Positions 7,036 to 14,867 of a stretch of DNA of 19,360 bases are shown piece after piece (position 1 is the first letter of the stretch; each line of letters begins with the position of its first letter). A program made the translations under genes and the position numbers. The DNA is from an uncultured Eubacteriaceae bacterium. GTDB taxonomy: Bacteria > Bacillota > Clostridia > Eubacteriales > Eubacteriaceae. Location: positions 1 to 19,360 of the forward strand of contig CANQOZ010000014.1 of assembly GCA_947625585.1 (NCBI GenBank), written 5' to 3'. The notes below the pieces were generated by a model. That model saw only the letters and a program-made list of their open reading frames with translations, did not search any database and was not told the DNA's origin.

Positions 7036-8712
7036 ATGAAAAGAGTTTTAGTTATAGTATTAATAAGTTTAATATTTTTTACATTACTCCCAAATACAAT
7101 TTTTGCAGCTCTTCCAGAAATTGAAGAAAATGAAAGAGCTTATGTTATCGAAGGAAATAGTAAAAGCACAATAGTAAATAAAGAGTCAGAAAATGAAATA
7201 AATCTAGGTGATTTAACTGATTTAATAGTCGCTAAAATTACTTTTGATACGCTACAAGGAAAACTCAGTGATTCAATTCAATTAACAAAAGATGACATAA
7301 AGTCTTTACAATCAGATGAAACTGGAATTTTTGTAGAAGGACAGACTTTAACATATCAAGATTTACTAAATATTTTACTTTTAACGTCCAACGATAATGC
7401 TTCAAAATTACTTGGTATTAATATAGGTAAAAAATTATCAGATAACGGTAATGTTGAAAATACTGAAGCTCTTAAGTTATTTGTTGAGAAGTTAAATGAA
7501 ACTAGCAAAGATTTAAAATTAAGTAAAACTAGGTTCTCAGATGTCACTGGAGAAAAGAATACAACAACAGCTAAGGACTTAACAATAATTTCACAAACTG
7601 TCTTAAGTGATAATAATATAACTTCAATTATTAATTCTGATAATTATGAACTTAAAATGAATAGTCCTCAAGAAGAGCCAAATCAGGAAATAAATGAGGA
7701 TCAAGAAATGACTCAAACTGATAGTAATAATAGTCAGATTATTAATGTTGAAAACCGAAATATAGAATTCCTATCAATTATAAACTCTATTCAAGAAACG
7801 GAATCTGAAGATTCAGAAGAGGTTCAAGAAGATTCAATTGAACACTCTGAAACAAACTTAGATAAACAAACTGAAGAGTCAACTAGTGAGACTCAAGATA
7901 ACAAAGATCAAATAGTTAAGTCAGAAGAATCAAAAGACAATTCAGATTCTTCTGAAACGTCTAACGAAATTCAAAAGGTTTCATTTATTTTAAACCAAAG
8001 AATTAATGAAATTAACAAAATTAATACGTCTGGTTCTACAAATACAAGAGTGACCGGATATTTATCTAAAACTAATAGTGATAATGTATGTGGTGTGTTT
8101 TTAACGGAAATAGATAATGCTCAAATAATTGGTGCCATTTCTGATATTAGTAATACTGTAATAGGCAATCAAATTAATTCTATTATTTCTGAATTAAATA
8201 GTAATTATGGTTTTGTTGATTTAAGTAATAATGAGGCTTTAACTTCTAAGTATAGTTTAGTAAATACACATTTTTCTTCACCAAAGACTCTAAGTTTATC
8301 AGGAATTGAATCTCTAAATGCTTATATGCCAATTACAGATTCAAAACCTAAAACAAAAATAATTTGGGATGAAGATTATATTAAACCAATTGGAGAAAAT
8401 TACCAATTAATACAATCGATTGAGCCTTTAACTCAAATAGCTACTTTGGAAATTAAAAATGGTGAACAGACTCAAAGTATTCCGCTATATAATACAGATA
8501 AGGTAACAATACGGAACTTAACAGATACTTTATTAAAGTATGGTTTAATTTTATTTATTACGGTTCTAATTCTTCTAATTATTTGGAGACTTATCTATGT
8601 TCATAATAGAAGAAAAGTATTAAGAAGACAACGATTAAGAAGACTAAAACGACAACGACAATTAAGAGCAAGACAGCTAGCAGTTCAACAAGGTAAGAAT
8701 CAAAATAGGTAA
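7036..8712 (+). CDS. Secreted, membrane-anchored S11 (D-Ala-D-Ala carboxypeptidase)-like protein, catalytic motifs lost
   Basis: Numbering is from ATG 7036 (558 residues). Residues 1-24 are a signal peptide (MKRVLVIVLISLIFFTLL...IFA). About 35-190 follow the peptidase S11 pattern: Y.IE.NSK..IVNKES, then IFVEGQTLTYQDLLNILLLTSND, then F.EKLNE..KDLKLSKTRFSDVTG and TTTAKDL. The SxxK motif is GDLTDLIVA (Ser to Asp59, Lys to Asp62), SxN appears as SND (118-120), and the KTG region reads RVTG (337-340). DD-peptidase activity is therefore unlikely. A Glu/Ser/Gln/Asp-rich low-complexity insert spans about 210-314. A membrane helix lies at about 501-520 and is followed by a very Arg-rich cytoplasmic tail of some 38 residues. 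ATG 6997 falls inside a promoter element. ATG 7024 is possible, but 7036 has GGA seven bases upstream and begins a clean signal peptide. A sensor or scaffold role at the cell wall is inference. Confidence 0.75.
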   Translation: MKRVLVIVLISLIFFTLLPNTIFAALPEIEENERAYVIEGNSKSTIVNKESENEINLGDLTDLIVAKITFDTLQGKLSDSIQLTKDDIKSLQSDETGIFVEGQTLTYQDLLNILLLTSNDNASKLLGINIGKKLSDNGNVENTEALKLFVEKLNETSKDLKLSKTRFSDVTGEKNTTTAKDLTIISQTVLSDNNITSIINSDNYELKMNSPQEEPNQEINEDQEMTQTDSNNSQIINVENRNIEFLSIINSIQETESEDSEEVQEDSIEHSETNLDKQTEESTSETQDNKDQIVKSEESKDNSDSSETSNEIQKVSFILNQRINEINKINTSGSTNTRVTGYLSKTNSDNVCGVFLTEIDNAQIIGAISDISNTVIGNQINSIISELNSNYGFVDLSNNEALTSKYSLVNTHFSSPKTLSLSGIESLNAYMPITDSKPKTKIIWDEDYIKPIGENYQLIQSIEPLTQIATLEIKNGEQTQSIPLYNTDKVTIRNLTDTLLKYGLILFITVLILLIIWRLIYVHNRRKVLRRQRLRRLKRQRQLRARQLAVQQGKNQNR

Positions 8713-8741
8713 ACCTCTTTTTATTTAAATATTTTCAAGCT

Positions 8742-8785
8742 AAAATAGTAAATAATTACAGAACGGAATTATTTACTATTTTTTT
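8742..8785 (+). terminator. 16-bp perfect hairpin plus T-run abutting the next start codon
   Basis: AAAATAGTAAATAATT (8742-8757) pairs perfectly with AATTATTTACTATTTT (8767-8782) across a 9-base loop, and the T-run extends to 8785, directly before the ATG at 8786. It has the form of an intrinsic terminator for the S11-like gene. It could equally restrain expression of the downstream gene. Confidence 0.75.
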
Positions 8786-9418
8786 ATGAGAAAACAGACT
8801 AGAGATTATCTTCATCGTGTCGCAGAATATGTAGAATTAATCTTAGCAATTGTTATTGCTGTTATTATTATTATTTGTGTAGCTCAGATGATATATCGTA
8901 TAATAACTCATCCATTAGAAGTAAATAGTGAAGAAACATTTTATACTTTTCTAGATTCTGCACTATCTCTAATAGTAGGGATTGAGTTTTTAAAAATGAT
9001 TATCATTCCAACCTCACAAAATGTTATTGAAACATTATTATTTGCAGTTGCAAGAACGATAATTTTAGAACATAGTTCTCCAGTTGTACTTTCTGTAGGA
9101 GTTCTTTCAGTTACAATTCTATTTATTATTAAGAAATTCCTTATAACTGAATTTAGAGAAGAGGAGAATACATATTTTTCTGGGAATACTTTAGTAACAA
9201 AAGTAAATCTAATTAATAAATGTAATCTTCCGATCTTAAAAAATTATAAAACTATTGGGGAATTAATGAAATATGAATTAGAGAGAAACAATCAAGAAGT
9301 TCAACGGTATTCTCAAATTCGAATAGAGGATGTTATGTTAGTAGCTTTAAAAATAAGTAATAATAATATTACTAAAGTTGAAGTAACTACAATTGAAGAT
9401 GAGGAAGAAATTTTATAA
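8786..9418 (+). CDS. PsiE-like membrane protein with CorC/HlyC-type C-terminal domain
   Basis: This is a 210-residue protein. Residues about 1-125 resemble the PsiE (phosphate-starvation-inducible) membrane family, with hydrophobic helices at about 16-40, 53-75, 80-95 and 98-118 and a short basic N-terminus. Residues about 136-203 (VNLINKCNLPILKNYKTIGELMKYEL...ISNNNITKVEVTTIE) resemble the transporter-associated domain found at the C-terminus of CorC/HlyC-type and some ion-transport proteins. The function of neither part is well defined. The ATG directly follows the T-run of a hairpin, and there is no Shine-Dalgarno. It may be co-transcribed with the S11-like gene by read-through. Both domain assignments are by eye; a plain membrane protein of unknown function is the alternative. 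Confidence 0.7.
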   Translation: MRKQTRDYLHRVAEYVELILAIVIAVIIIICVAQMIYRIITHPLEVNSEETFYTFLDSALSLIVGIEFLKMIIIPTSQNVIETLLFAVARTIILEHSSPVVLSVGVLSVTILFIIKKFLITEFREEENTYFSGNTLVTKVNLINKCNLPILKNYKTIGELMKYELERNNQEVQRYSQIRIEDVMLVALKISNNNITKVEVTTIEDEEEIL

Positions 9419-9439
9419 TTAAACTTTGGTTAATTATAA
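9413..9439 (+). repeat. Inverted repeat over the stop codon of the PsiE-like gene
   Basis: Arms TTATAATTAA (9413-9422) and TTAATTATAA (9430-9439) are perfect 10-bp complements around a 7-base loop and include the stop codon. No T-run follows on the plus strand, so termination would be weak. The right arm overlaps a second inverted repeat, 9433-9443/9458-9468 (ATTATAATAAT/ATTATTATAAT), which reaches the -35 of the cobalamin operon. Confidence 0.5.
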
Positions 9440-9467
9440 TAATTTAAAGAAAATCATATTATTATAA

Positions 9468-9497
9468 TTGTTAATGCAACTAATTTTATGTTACATT
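9468..9497 (+). promoter_or_regulatory. Promoter of the cobalamin/tetrapyrrole operon
   Basis: TTGTTA (9468-9473) is followed 18 bp later by TACATT (9492-9497), with TG at 9489-9490 making an extended -10 (TATGTTACATT). The start would fall near 9504, about 10 bases before the riboswitch P1 stem. Confidence 0.5.
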
Positions 9498-9512
9498 ATT
9501 TATATCAACTTT

Positions 9513-9588
9513 TAAAACAGGAATTTAGTGAAATTCTAAAACGATCCGGTCACTGTGAATCCATAGGGGTAAGTCAGATACTGTTTTA
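9513..9588 (+). ncRNA. Cobalamin (B12) riboswitch aptamer
   Basis: The P1 stem is TAAAACAG (9513-9520) paired with CTGTTTTA (9581-9588), 8 bp. Within it the conserved order is seen: GGAATTTAGTGAAATTC (9520-9536), GATCC, then the B12 box GGTCACTGTGAATCC (9548-9562), and GGGGTAAGTCAGATAC (9566-9581), matching the family's GCCACTGTGA and GGxAAGTCAGxxxC elements. It precedes an operon of cobalamin genes, as expected of this family. Bound cobalamin should favour the terminator that follows. Confidence 0.93.
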
Positions 9589-9598
9589 TTAGTTTTGA

Positions 9599-9657
9599 GG
9601 CGTAAATCTCCGTGTAAGATAAACCGCTGATTTAACGCCACCCGTGGCGTTTTTTTT
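9599..9657 (+). terminator. Riboswitch expression platform: antiterminator and intrinsic terminator
   Basis: The terminator hairpin AACGCCA (9634-9640)/TGGCGTT (9645-9651) with loop CCCG leads into eight T's (9650-9657). GGCGTAAATC (9599-9608) is complementary, with a single bulged base, to GATTTAACGCC (9629-9639), which contains the left arm of the terminator. The two structures therefore exclude each other and make a readable transcriptional switch. The ATG of cbiA follows the last T directly. Confidence 0.85.
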
Positions 9658-10998
9658 ATGAAAGCTTTTATGTTGGCTTCTACTAAAAGTAATAGTGGAA
9701 AAACTTTAGTCACTTTACTTTTAATGGAAATATTAAAAAGAAATAATAAAATTGCTGCTTTTAAAGCAGGACCAGATTATATTGACCCAAAATACCATGA
9801 AACTATTCTTGGTTCACCCTCTTATAATCTTGATATTCCTATTATGGGAATTAATAATGTCGAATCTTTGTATTTAAAACATAGTCAGGATAAAGATTTA
9901 TCAATTATTGAAGGTGTAATGGGTTTATTTGATGGTATTAATAGTAAAGATTTAGATTCAAATGGAAGTTCATTTGATTTAGCTAAAGTCTTAAATATTC
10001 CAATTATTTTACTAGTCGATTGTAAAGGTAAAGCCCAAAGTGTTTTAGCTGAGATTTTAGGGTTCATAAAACTGGTTGAGTATAAAGAATATAGAATAAG
10101 TGGAATTATTTTAAATAGAACAACTCAAAGAAATTTTGAATATATAAAAGGTGAGTTATCGAATTATTCTGAAATTCCAATAATAGGTTTTATTCCTAAT
10201 TTAGATATTGAACTAGAATCAAGACATTTAGGTTTAAAAGATCCGACTGAAATTAAAAAATTAAAAGAGAATTTAATTAGAAATTCCGAAATTATAACTA
10301 AGACAATTAATTTAGATCAATTGTTAAATTATATTGATAACCAAAAACTAATAGAGGGTAAAAATATTACTTTTAAGAAGGAAAGATTTTTAAAAGTTGG
10401 AATTGCATTAGATGAAGCTTTTAATTTTTATTATAAAGATAATCTAGACTTATTAAAGGAACTTGGATGTGAATTAATTTATTTTTCACCTATACATGAC
10501 AAAAAAATCCCAGAGAATCTAGATTTGATCTATTTTGGTGGTGGTTATCCTGAATTATTTTTAGAGGAACTCAATAGAAATAAATCATTTATGAATGATT
10601 TAAAAGAAAAACTTAAGAATGGATTAACCTGTATAGCTGAATGTGGCGGATTTATTTATCTTTCTGAAAAAATAACATATCAAAATAAAAGCTATAAAGG
10701 TGTAGGAATTTTTAATTGTAACGTTGATTTTAAAAATCATCTTGTTCGATTTGGTTATAATGACTTAGACTTTGATGGTATTAAACTAAAAAGTCATGAA
10801 TTTCATTATAGTGATATTATTTTTAAGAAAAAACCTAAATATCTTTTTAAAATCACCAAAGGTCGAAAAACTTGGAATGATGGGATAAGGTTCAAAAATA
10901 CTTTTGGTTTTTATCCACATATTCATTTTTATGCCCAAAGGGATGGTCTTAAATTTTTAAATTTTATATTAGATTTAGCAGATGGAAGTAAAAGTTAG
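9658..10998 (+). CDS. cbiA: Cobyrinate a,c-diamide synthase
   Basis: CbiA (called CobB in other nomenclature) uses ATP and glutamine to amidate the a and c side chains of (cobalt) cobyrinate in the cytoplasm. The 446 residues show the usual two domains. An N-terminal P-loop synthetase domain carries STKSNSGKT at 8-16, FKAGPDYIDPKYH at 35-47 and EGVMGLFDG at 85-93. A C-terminal class I glutamine amidotransferase domain carries YFGGGYPELF at 292-301, nucleophile Cys329 in AECGGFIYLSE, and His421/His423 in FGFYPHIHFYA. The ATG directly follows the terminator T-run of the riboswitch. No Shine-Dalgarno is possible in that context, yet the MKAFMLASTKSNSGKT start matches the family and leaves little room for another. 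It is the first gene of the operon and overlaps the next by 17 nt. Confidence 0.96.
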   Translation: MKAFMLASTKSNSGKTLVTLLLMEILKRNNKIAAFKAGPDYIDPKYHETILGSPSYNLDIPIMGINNVESLYLKHSQDKDLSIIEGVMGLFDGINSKDLDSNGSSFDLAKVLNIPIILLVDCKGKAQSVLAEILGFIKLVEYKEYRISGIILNRTTQRNFEYIKGELSNYSEIPIIGFIPNLDIELESRHLGLKDPTEIKKLKENLIRNSEIITKTINLDQLLNYIDNQKLIEGKNITFKKERFLKVGIALDEAFNFYYKDNLDLLKELGCELIYFSPIHDKKIPENLDLIYFGGGYPELFLEELNRNKSFMNDLKEKLKNGLTCIAECGGFIYLSEKITYQNKSYKGVGIFNCNVDFKNHLVRFGYNDLDFDGIKLKSHEFHYSDIIFKKKPKYLFKITKGRKTWNDGIRFKNTFGFYPHIHFYAQRDGLKFLNFILDLADGSKS

Positions 10999-11872
10999 TG
11001 CTCCGGCTACATGTGGAGAGTTTGTTCAAGGAATTTGGCGTAGTCAACCTTGTTTAGTTTCTGCACCAATTGATATCTATTCAACAACTCATATTAAAGA
11101 GGGAAACCAAGAACAAAAATTAGATTTTAAAGCAGAAACTTTAATAAATTCTTTTTTCAATAAATACGGAATTAACAGAAGTTATCTTAATGGATTAAAT
11201 ATCAGCATTAATTCTCCAATTCCAAAATCAATAGGAATGGGTAGTTCGACAGCTGATTTAGCTTCTTTAACCCAGGCACTGGCTACTTATTTTTTTGTAG
11301 ATATCTCAGAACAAGAAATAGGTAAAATTTTAACTGATATAGAACCAACAGATAATTCTTTTTTTAGTAATTTAAACTTATTTAATCAATATAATGGAAG
11401 TATTCTTTATTCCTTTAATTCTTTTATAAAAGCTAAATTGCTTTTAATCCTAAGAGAAGATTTTAAAGTTGATACTTTAAGTTTTAGTTATAATCAAGAA
11501 TTTAAAAGAGAAGAAAAGTATTTTCAGCCACTTTTAGAAATGTTTAATTTTGGACTTAAAAATGAAGATCTTAATTTAATAGGGGAAGCTTCTACTGGAA
11601 GCTATATTTTAAACCAAAGATGTTTAAAAGATCCTTCTGCTACATTTTTTCTTTCTTTAAGGTCCCGTTATAATTTACCAGGTTTAATATGTGGTCATAC
11701 TGGTTCAATCATTGGACTTATATTAGATAAGGAAACAAATACTAAAGAAATTTTAAAAGATATACATGTTTATAATGAAATGTTTCCACAAAAGGGAGAA
11801 TTTCAAACTCAAATTAATCATATAGTAAAAGGTGGTTTATCAGTTGAAACAATATATAACAAATCCAACTGA
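10982..11872 (+). CDS. pduX: PduX-like L-threonine kinase (GHMP family)
   Basis: This enzyme phosphorylates L-threonine to L-threonine O-3-phosphate, the precursor of the (R)-1-amino-2-propanol phosphate linker of cobalamin. The 296 residues show the GHMP kinase marks of the PduX group: N-terminal VSAPATCGEFVQGI at 5-18, the ATP-binding glycine/serine loop SPIPKSIGMGSSTADLAS at 78-95, EPTDNSFF at 121-128, and a C-terminal GHTGSIIGLIL at 238-248. The ATG overlaps the end of cbiA by 17 nt, suggesting translational coupling; no Shine-Dalgarno is seen. Its place among cobalamin genes supports the threonine kinase role over other GHMP kinases. The matching decarboxylase (CobD) is not in the window. 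Confidence 0.88.
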   Translation: MEVKVSAPATCGEFVQGIWRSQPCLVSAPIDIYSTTHIKEGNQEQKLDFKAETLINSFFNKYGINRSYLNGLNISINSPIPKSIGMGSSTADLASLTQALATYFFVDISEQEIGKILTDIEPTDNSFFSNLNLFNQYNGSILYSFNSFIKAKLLLILREDFKVDTLSFSYNQEFKREEKYFQPLLEMFNFGLKNEDLNLIGEASTGSYILNQRCLKDPSATFFLSLRSRYNLPGLICGHTGSIIGLILDKETNTKEILKDIHVYNEMFPQKGEFQTQINHIVKGGLSVETIYNKSN

Positions 11873-12479
11873 AATTGAAAAAAAGAGCTTTAAAATCATC
11901 TCTAATGAATTAGGAGAATTTTTACCCAAGGATAATACAAAAAATATAATTATACGTGTTATTCATACAACTGCAGATTTTGAATACCAAAAAATTTTAG
12001 AGTTTGTAAATAAACCAATAGAAGCCTTTAATAATTTAATTAAAGATGGAGTTAACATTTACACTGATACTCAAATGATATCTTCAGGAGTAAATAAGAC
12101 TGTTTTGAAGAATACTGATTCTCATATTTATAATTTCACTCATGATGAAGATGTAATAGATGTGGCAAAAGCGAAAAATGTTACTAGAGCAATAATTGGA
12201 ATTGATAAAGCGCTAAAACAAGGAAATATTGATATATTTGCAATCGGTAATTCACCTACAGCTTTAAATCATTTAATTGAAAGAACATTAGATGAGAGTA
12301 TAAAAATTCCATTAATAATTGGTTGTCCTGTTGGTTTTGTTGGAGCTGAAGAATCTAAGAAGAATTTAGATAGTTTATCAAATATTCCATTTATCAGAAC
12401 CAATGGTAGAAAAGGTGGTAGTACAGTTGTTACTGCCATAATAAATGCTTTGTTGTATCAAAGTGAAAAAAATGAATAA
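11844..12479 (+). CDS. cbiC: Cobalt-precorrin-8 methylmutase
   Basis: CbiC moves the methyl group from C11 to C12 in cobalt-precorrin-8, giving cobyrinate. The family pattern is clear: YITNPTEIEKKSFKII at the start, the RVIHTTADFEY motif with the catalytic histidine (His41), AIGNSPTAL, IGCPVGFVGAEESK, and the C-terminal NGRKGGSTVVTAIINALLY. A longer frame opens at GTG 11832, but that GTG is part of GGTGG (11831-11835), a good Shine-Dalgarno eight bases before TTG 11844. Starting at TTG gives MKQYITNP, the normal family start (211 residues). It overlaps pduX by 29 nt and cbiL by 8 nt. Confidence 0.95.
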   Translation: MKQYITNPTEIEKKSFKIISNELGEFLPKDNTKNIIIRVIHTTADFEYQKILEFVNKPIEAFNNLIKDGVNIYTDTQMISSGVNKTVLKNTDSHIYNFTHDEDVIDVAKAKNVTRAIIGIDKALKQGNIDIFAIGNSPTALNHLIERTLDESIKIPLIIGCPVGFVGAEESKKNLDSLSNIPFIRTNGRKGGSTVVTAIINALLYQSEKNE

Positions 12480-13149
12480 GTTATATCTTGTTGGAGTAGG
12501 ACCGGGAGATCCTGATTTATTAACTATTAAAGCTAAAAACATAATTGAGAATTCTAAAACTATCTTTTATATTGAAAACAAAGAGTCGAATTTAGCATTT
12601 GAAATAATAAAAAATTTTATCAACAGTTCACAAAAACTTATTCCTCTAAAGTTTTCAATGACCGCTAATAAGGAAATAAAAGAAAAGAACTTTGAAGTAA
12701 TAAAAGAAACAATAAAACAGACATTAACAGAGAGTGATTGTACCTTTATAACTTTAGGTGATCCTGCTATTTATAGTACTGTCTATTATTTAATAGATAA
12801 TTTTAAAGATCAGGTTGAAGTAATACCGGGAATTTCCTCATTTTCTGTATTATCTGCTAATTTAAAAATTCCATTAGTTATAGGAAAGCAAAATTTAGCA
12901 ATAATAAATTTAAATTCTTCAAAAGAAAATATAATAAGTGATTTAGATAATAATGAAAGTATTATAATCCTTAGAATTATAAAGAAGCGAATTAAGTTTC
13001 TAAAAGAATTATTATTGAAATTAAAATTAGAGAAAAAACTTATAATTTATTCCAATATCGGTTTTGAAAACGAAATGATTTCGACTAATATTGATGATTT
13101 AAACGAATCCCTTTCTTATATGACAACTATTTTAATAAAAAAGAATTAA
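12472..13149 (+). CDS. cbiL: Cobalt-precorrin-2 C20-methyltransferase
   Basis: CbiL is a SAM-dependent methyltransferase adding the C20 methyl group early in corrin synthesis. It has the tetrapyrrole methylase fold: LYLVGVGPGDPDLLTIKA at 4-21, TLGDPAIYSTVYYL at 94-107 (the GDPxxYST form typical of C20 enzymes), and VEVIPGISSFSVLSA at 115-129. Starting at ATG 12472 gives 225 residues, with MNKLYLVG as expected. An in-frame ATG at 12445 would add nine residues (MLCCIKVKK) that do not resemble the family and would deepen the overlap with cbiC. The stop overlaps the cbiD start by one base. CbiL rather than the aerobic CobI, because cbiD, cbiT and cbiC of the early-cobalt route are neighbours. Confidence 0.92.
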   Translation: MNKLYLVGVGPGDPDLLTIKAKNIIENSKTIFYIENKESNLAFEIIKNFINSSQKLIPLKFSMTANKEIKEKNFEVIKETIKQTLTESDCTFITLGDPAIYSTVYYLIDNFKDQVEVIPGISSFSVLSANLKIPLVIGKQNLAIINLNSSKENIISDLDNNESIIILRIIKKRIKFLKELLLKLKLEKKLIIYSNIGFENEMISTNIDDLNESLSYMTTILIKKN

Positions 13150-14258
13150 TGAATAGAAAACACCCTATTTTTTTAAAGACTGGTTTTACAACCGGAGCTT
13201 GTGCTTGTGCCGCAACTATAGCTGCTTTAGAAAGTCTATTAAAAGAACAAAATGTAGAAACTGTAAATATCGAATTACCAAATGGTGAAAAGTATTTTTT
13301 TGATTGTCAAGTTAAAGAAAGAACACAAAATTTAGCAACGGTTTCAGTTATTAAAAATTCTGGTGATGACATTGATGTTACAGATGGAGTTGAAATATTT
13401 TCAACAGTAAAATTAAATAAATCACCTGGAATTAAGCTTATTGGTGGTAAAGGAATAGGAAAATGTACAAAAAAGGGTTTAGCAGTGGATATTGGAGAGG
13501 CAGCTATAAATCCAGTTCCAAGGATAAATATATGTAGAAACGTAAAAAGAATTTTATCTGAAAATAATAAAACAAACTTAGGAGTAAGTATAACTTTAAG
13601 TATTCCTAATGGAAAAGAGTTAGCTTCTAAAACATTAAATTCAAGTTTAGGAATTAAAGATGGATTATCAATACTCGGAACAACTGGAATTGTAAAACCT
13701 ATGAGTAATGAAGCAATAATAAAGACTATTTATTATGAGTTAAAACAAGTGCTTTCTCAAAATATTGAAAGGGCAGTTGTTTTAGTTCCAGGCAATTATG
13801 GTCAAAATTTTGCTGTATCTTTAGGGATTAATCCTAATTTAATTGTTCAAATGAGCAATTTTATTGGGGATAGTCTTGATATTGCTCAGGAATTAGGTTT
13901 TGAAAATATTCTAATTATCGGTGATTTGGGAAAACTTATTAAAGTTGCTGGCGGAATATTTCAAACTCATTCAAAAGTTGCTGATGCAAGAATGGAAATT
14001 TTAGCTGCTAATTTAGCAGCTATGGGAGCCTCTACAACATTAATTAATAAAGTTATGGAGTCAAAAACGACAACACAAGTTATTGAATTAATTAAAAATA
14101 GTGGTTTTGAAGATATCTATGAAATAATTGCCAATAAAGTTAAGGATCGAGTATTAAAACGAGTTGGTTTAAATGTAGACGTAGTTTTATTTTCAAATAA
14201 AACAGGTTTACTTTCAAAAACTATCAATGAAGATAATTTAATACAGTTTAAAGAATGA
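13149..14258 (+). CDS. cbiD: Cobalt-precorrin-5B C1-methyltransferase
   Basis: CbiD methylates C1 of cobalt-precorrin-5B using SAM. It is specific to the oxygen-independent route and so marks this pathway as the anaerobic one. The 369-residue length is normal. Family marks are KTGFTTGACACAATIAAL at 10-27, VTDGVEIFSTV at 77-87, the GGKGIGKCTKKGLAV block at 99-113, GTTGIVKPMSNEA about 180-193, and the later segment ending AANLAAMGAS. The ATG shares its A with the cbiL stop (TAATG). Four bases overlap cbiE (ATGA). Confidence 0.97.
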   Translation: MNRKHPIFLKTGFTTGACACAATIAALESLLKEQNVETVNIELPNGEKYFFDCQVKERTQNLATVSVIKNSGDDIDVTDGVEIFSTVKLNKSPGIKLIGGKGIGKCTKKGLAVDIGEAAINPVPRINICRNVKRILSENNKTNLGVSITLSIPNGKELASKTLNSSLGIKDGLSILGTTGIVKPMSNEAIIKTIYYELKQVLSQNIERAVVLVPGNYGQNFAVSLGINPNLIVQMSNFIGDSLDIAQELGFENILIIGDLGKLIKVAGGIFQTHSKVADARMEILAANLAAMGASTTLINKVMESKTTTQVIELIKNSGFEDIYEIIANKVKDRVLKRVGLNVDVVLFSNKTGLLSKTINEDNLIQFKE

Positions 14259-14866
14259 AGAAAATTTATATTTTAGGAGCAGGACCTGGTCATCCCGATT
14301 ACATTCTAAATAAAACAAAAGCTTTAGTTAAATCAGTTGATTTAGTTGTAGGGAGTAAAAGACTAATAAATAGTTTTGATTGTATAAAAAAATTTCTTTT
14401 GATAAAAACAGATTTTAATACATTATTCAATGAAGTTGAGAAGAAATTGGAAGACATCAATTCTGTAGCCTTTATTGTATCAGGGGATCCAGAACTTTAT
14501 TCTTTAACTGGATTAATTCAGAAAAGGTTTAAAGCGATGTGTAAAATAGAAATAGTTCCAGGAATTTCATCTGTTACTTATTTTTATTCAAAACTGCAAA
14601 GACCATTAAATGGAATACCAATTTTAAGTTTACATGGCAGAAATTTTGATCTAAAAGAACTTGATTCATTAAATGAATTTGTAATATTATTAGGTAATAA
14701 AAATTGTCTAAAAGATCTCTCTGAATATTTCTTAAATAGTAATAAGGAGTTTATATTAGGGGAAAATCTCTCTTATGAAAATGAACTTATTACAAGAGGA
14801 AAACCGGAAGATTTTTTAAATTATAATCAATCTACTTTATCAATACTAAGTATCTTAGATAACTAA
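14255..14866 (+). CDS. cbiE: Cobalt-precorrin-7 C5-methyltransferase
   Basis: CbiE is a SAM-dependent tetrapyrrole methylase for C5. In some organisms it is fused to CbiT as CobL; here the two are separate neighbours. It shows YILGAGPGHPDYILNKTKALV at the N-terminus (the CbiE form GxGPGxPxYx), VVGSKRL at about 31-37, VSGDPELYSLTGLI about 74-87 and IEIVPGISSVTYFYSKL about 94-110. Its 203 residues are standard. It starts within an ATGA overlap with cbiD, and cbiT begins two bases after its stop, an arrangement fitting tight coupling. Confidence 0.93.
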   Translation: MKKIYILGAGPGHPDYILNKTKALVKSVDLVVGSKRLINSFDCIKKFLLIKTDFNTLFNEVEKKLEDINSVAFIVSGDPELYSLTGLIQKRFKAMCKIEIVPGISSVTYFYSKLQRPLNGIPILSLHGRNFDLKELDSLNEFVILLGNKNCLKDLSEYFLNSNKEFILGENLSYENELITRGKPEDFLNYNQSTLSILSILDN

Positions 14867-14867
14867 A

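Noticed and set aside
9525..9713. Minus-strand 62-codon frame across the riboswitch
   Set aside because: It covers the conserved aptamer, the terminator and the start of cbiA, and has no family resemblance.
12445..12471. Upstream ATG (12445) for cbiL
   Set aside because: It adds nine residues unlike the family and overlaps cbiC by 35 nt; ATG 12472 gives the normal MNKLYLVG start.
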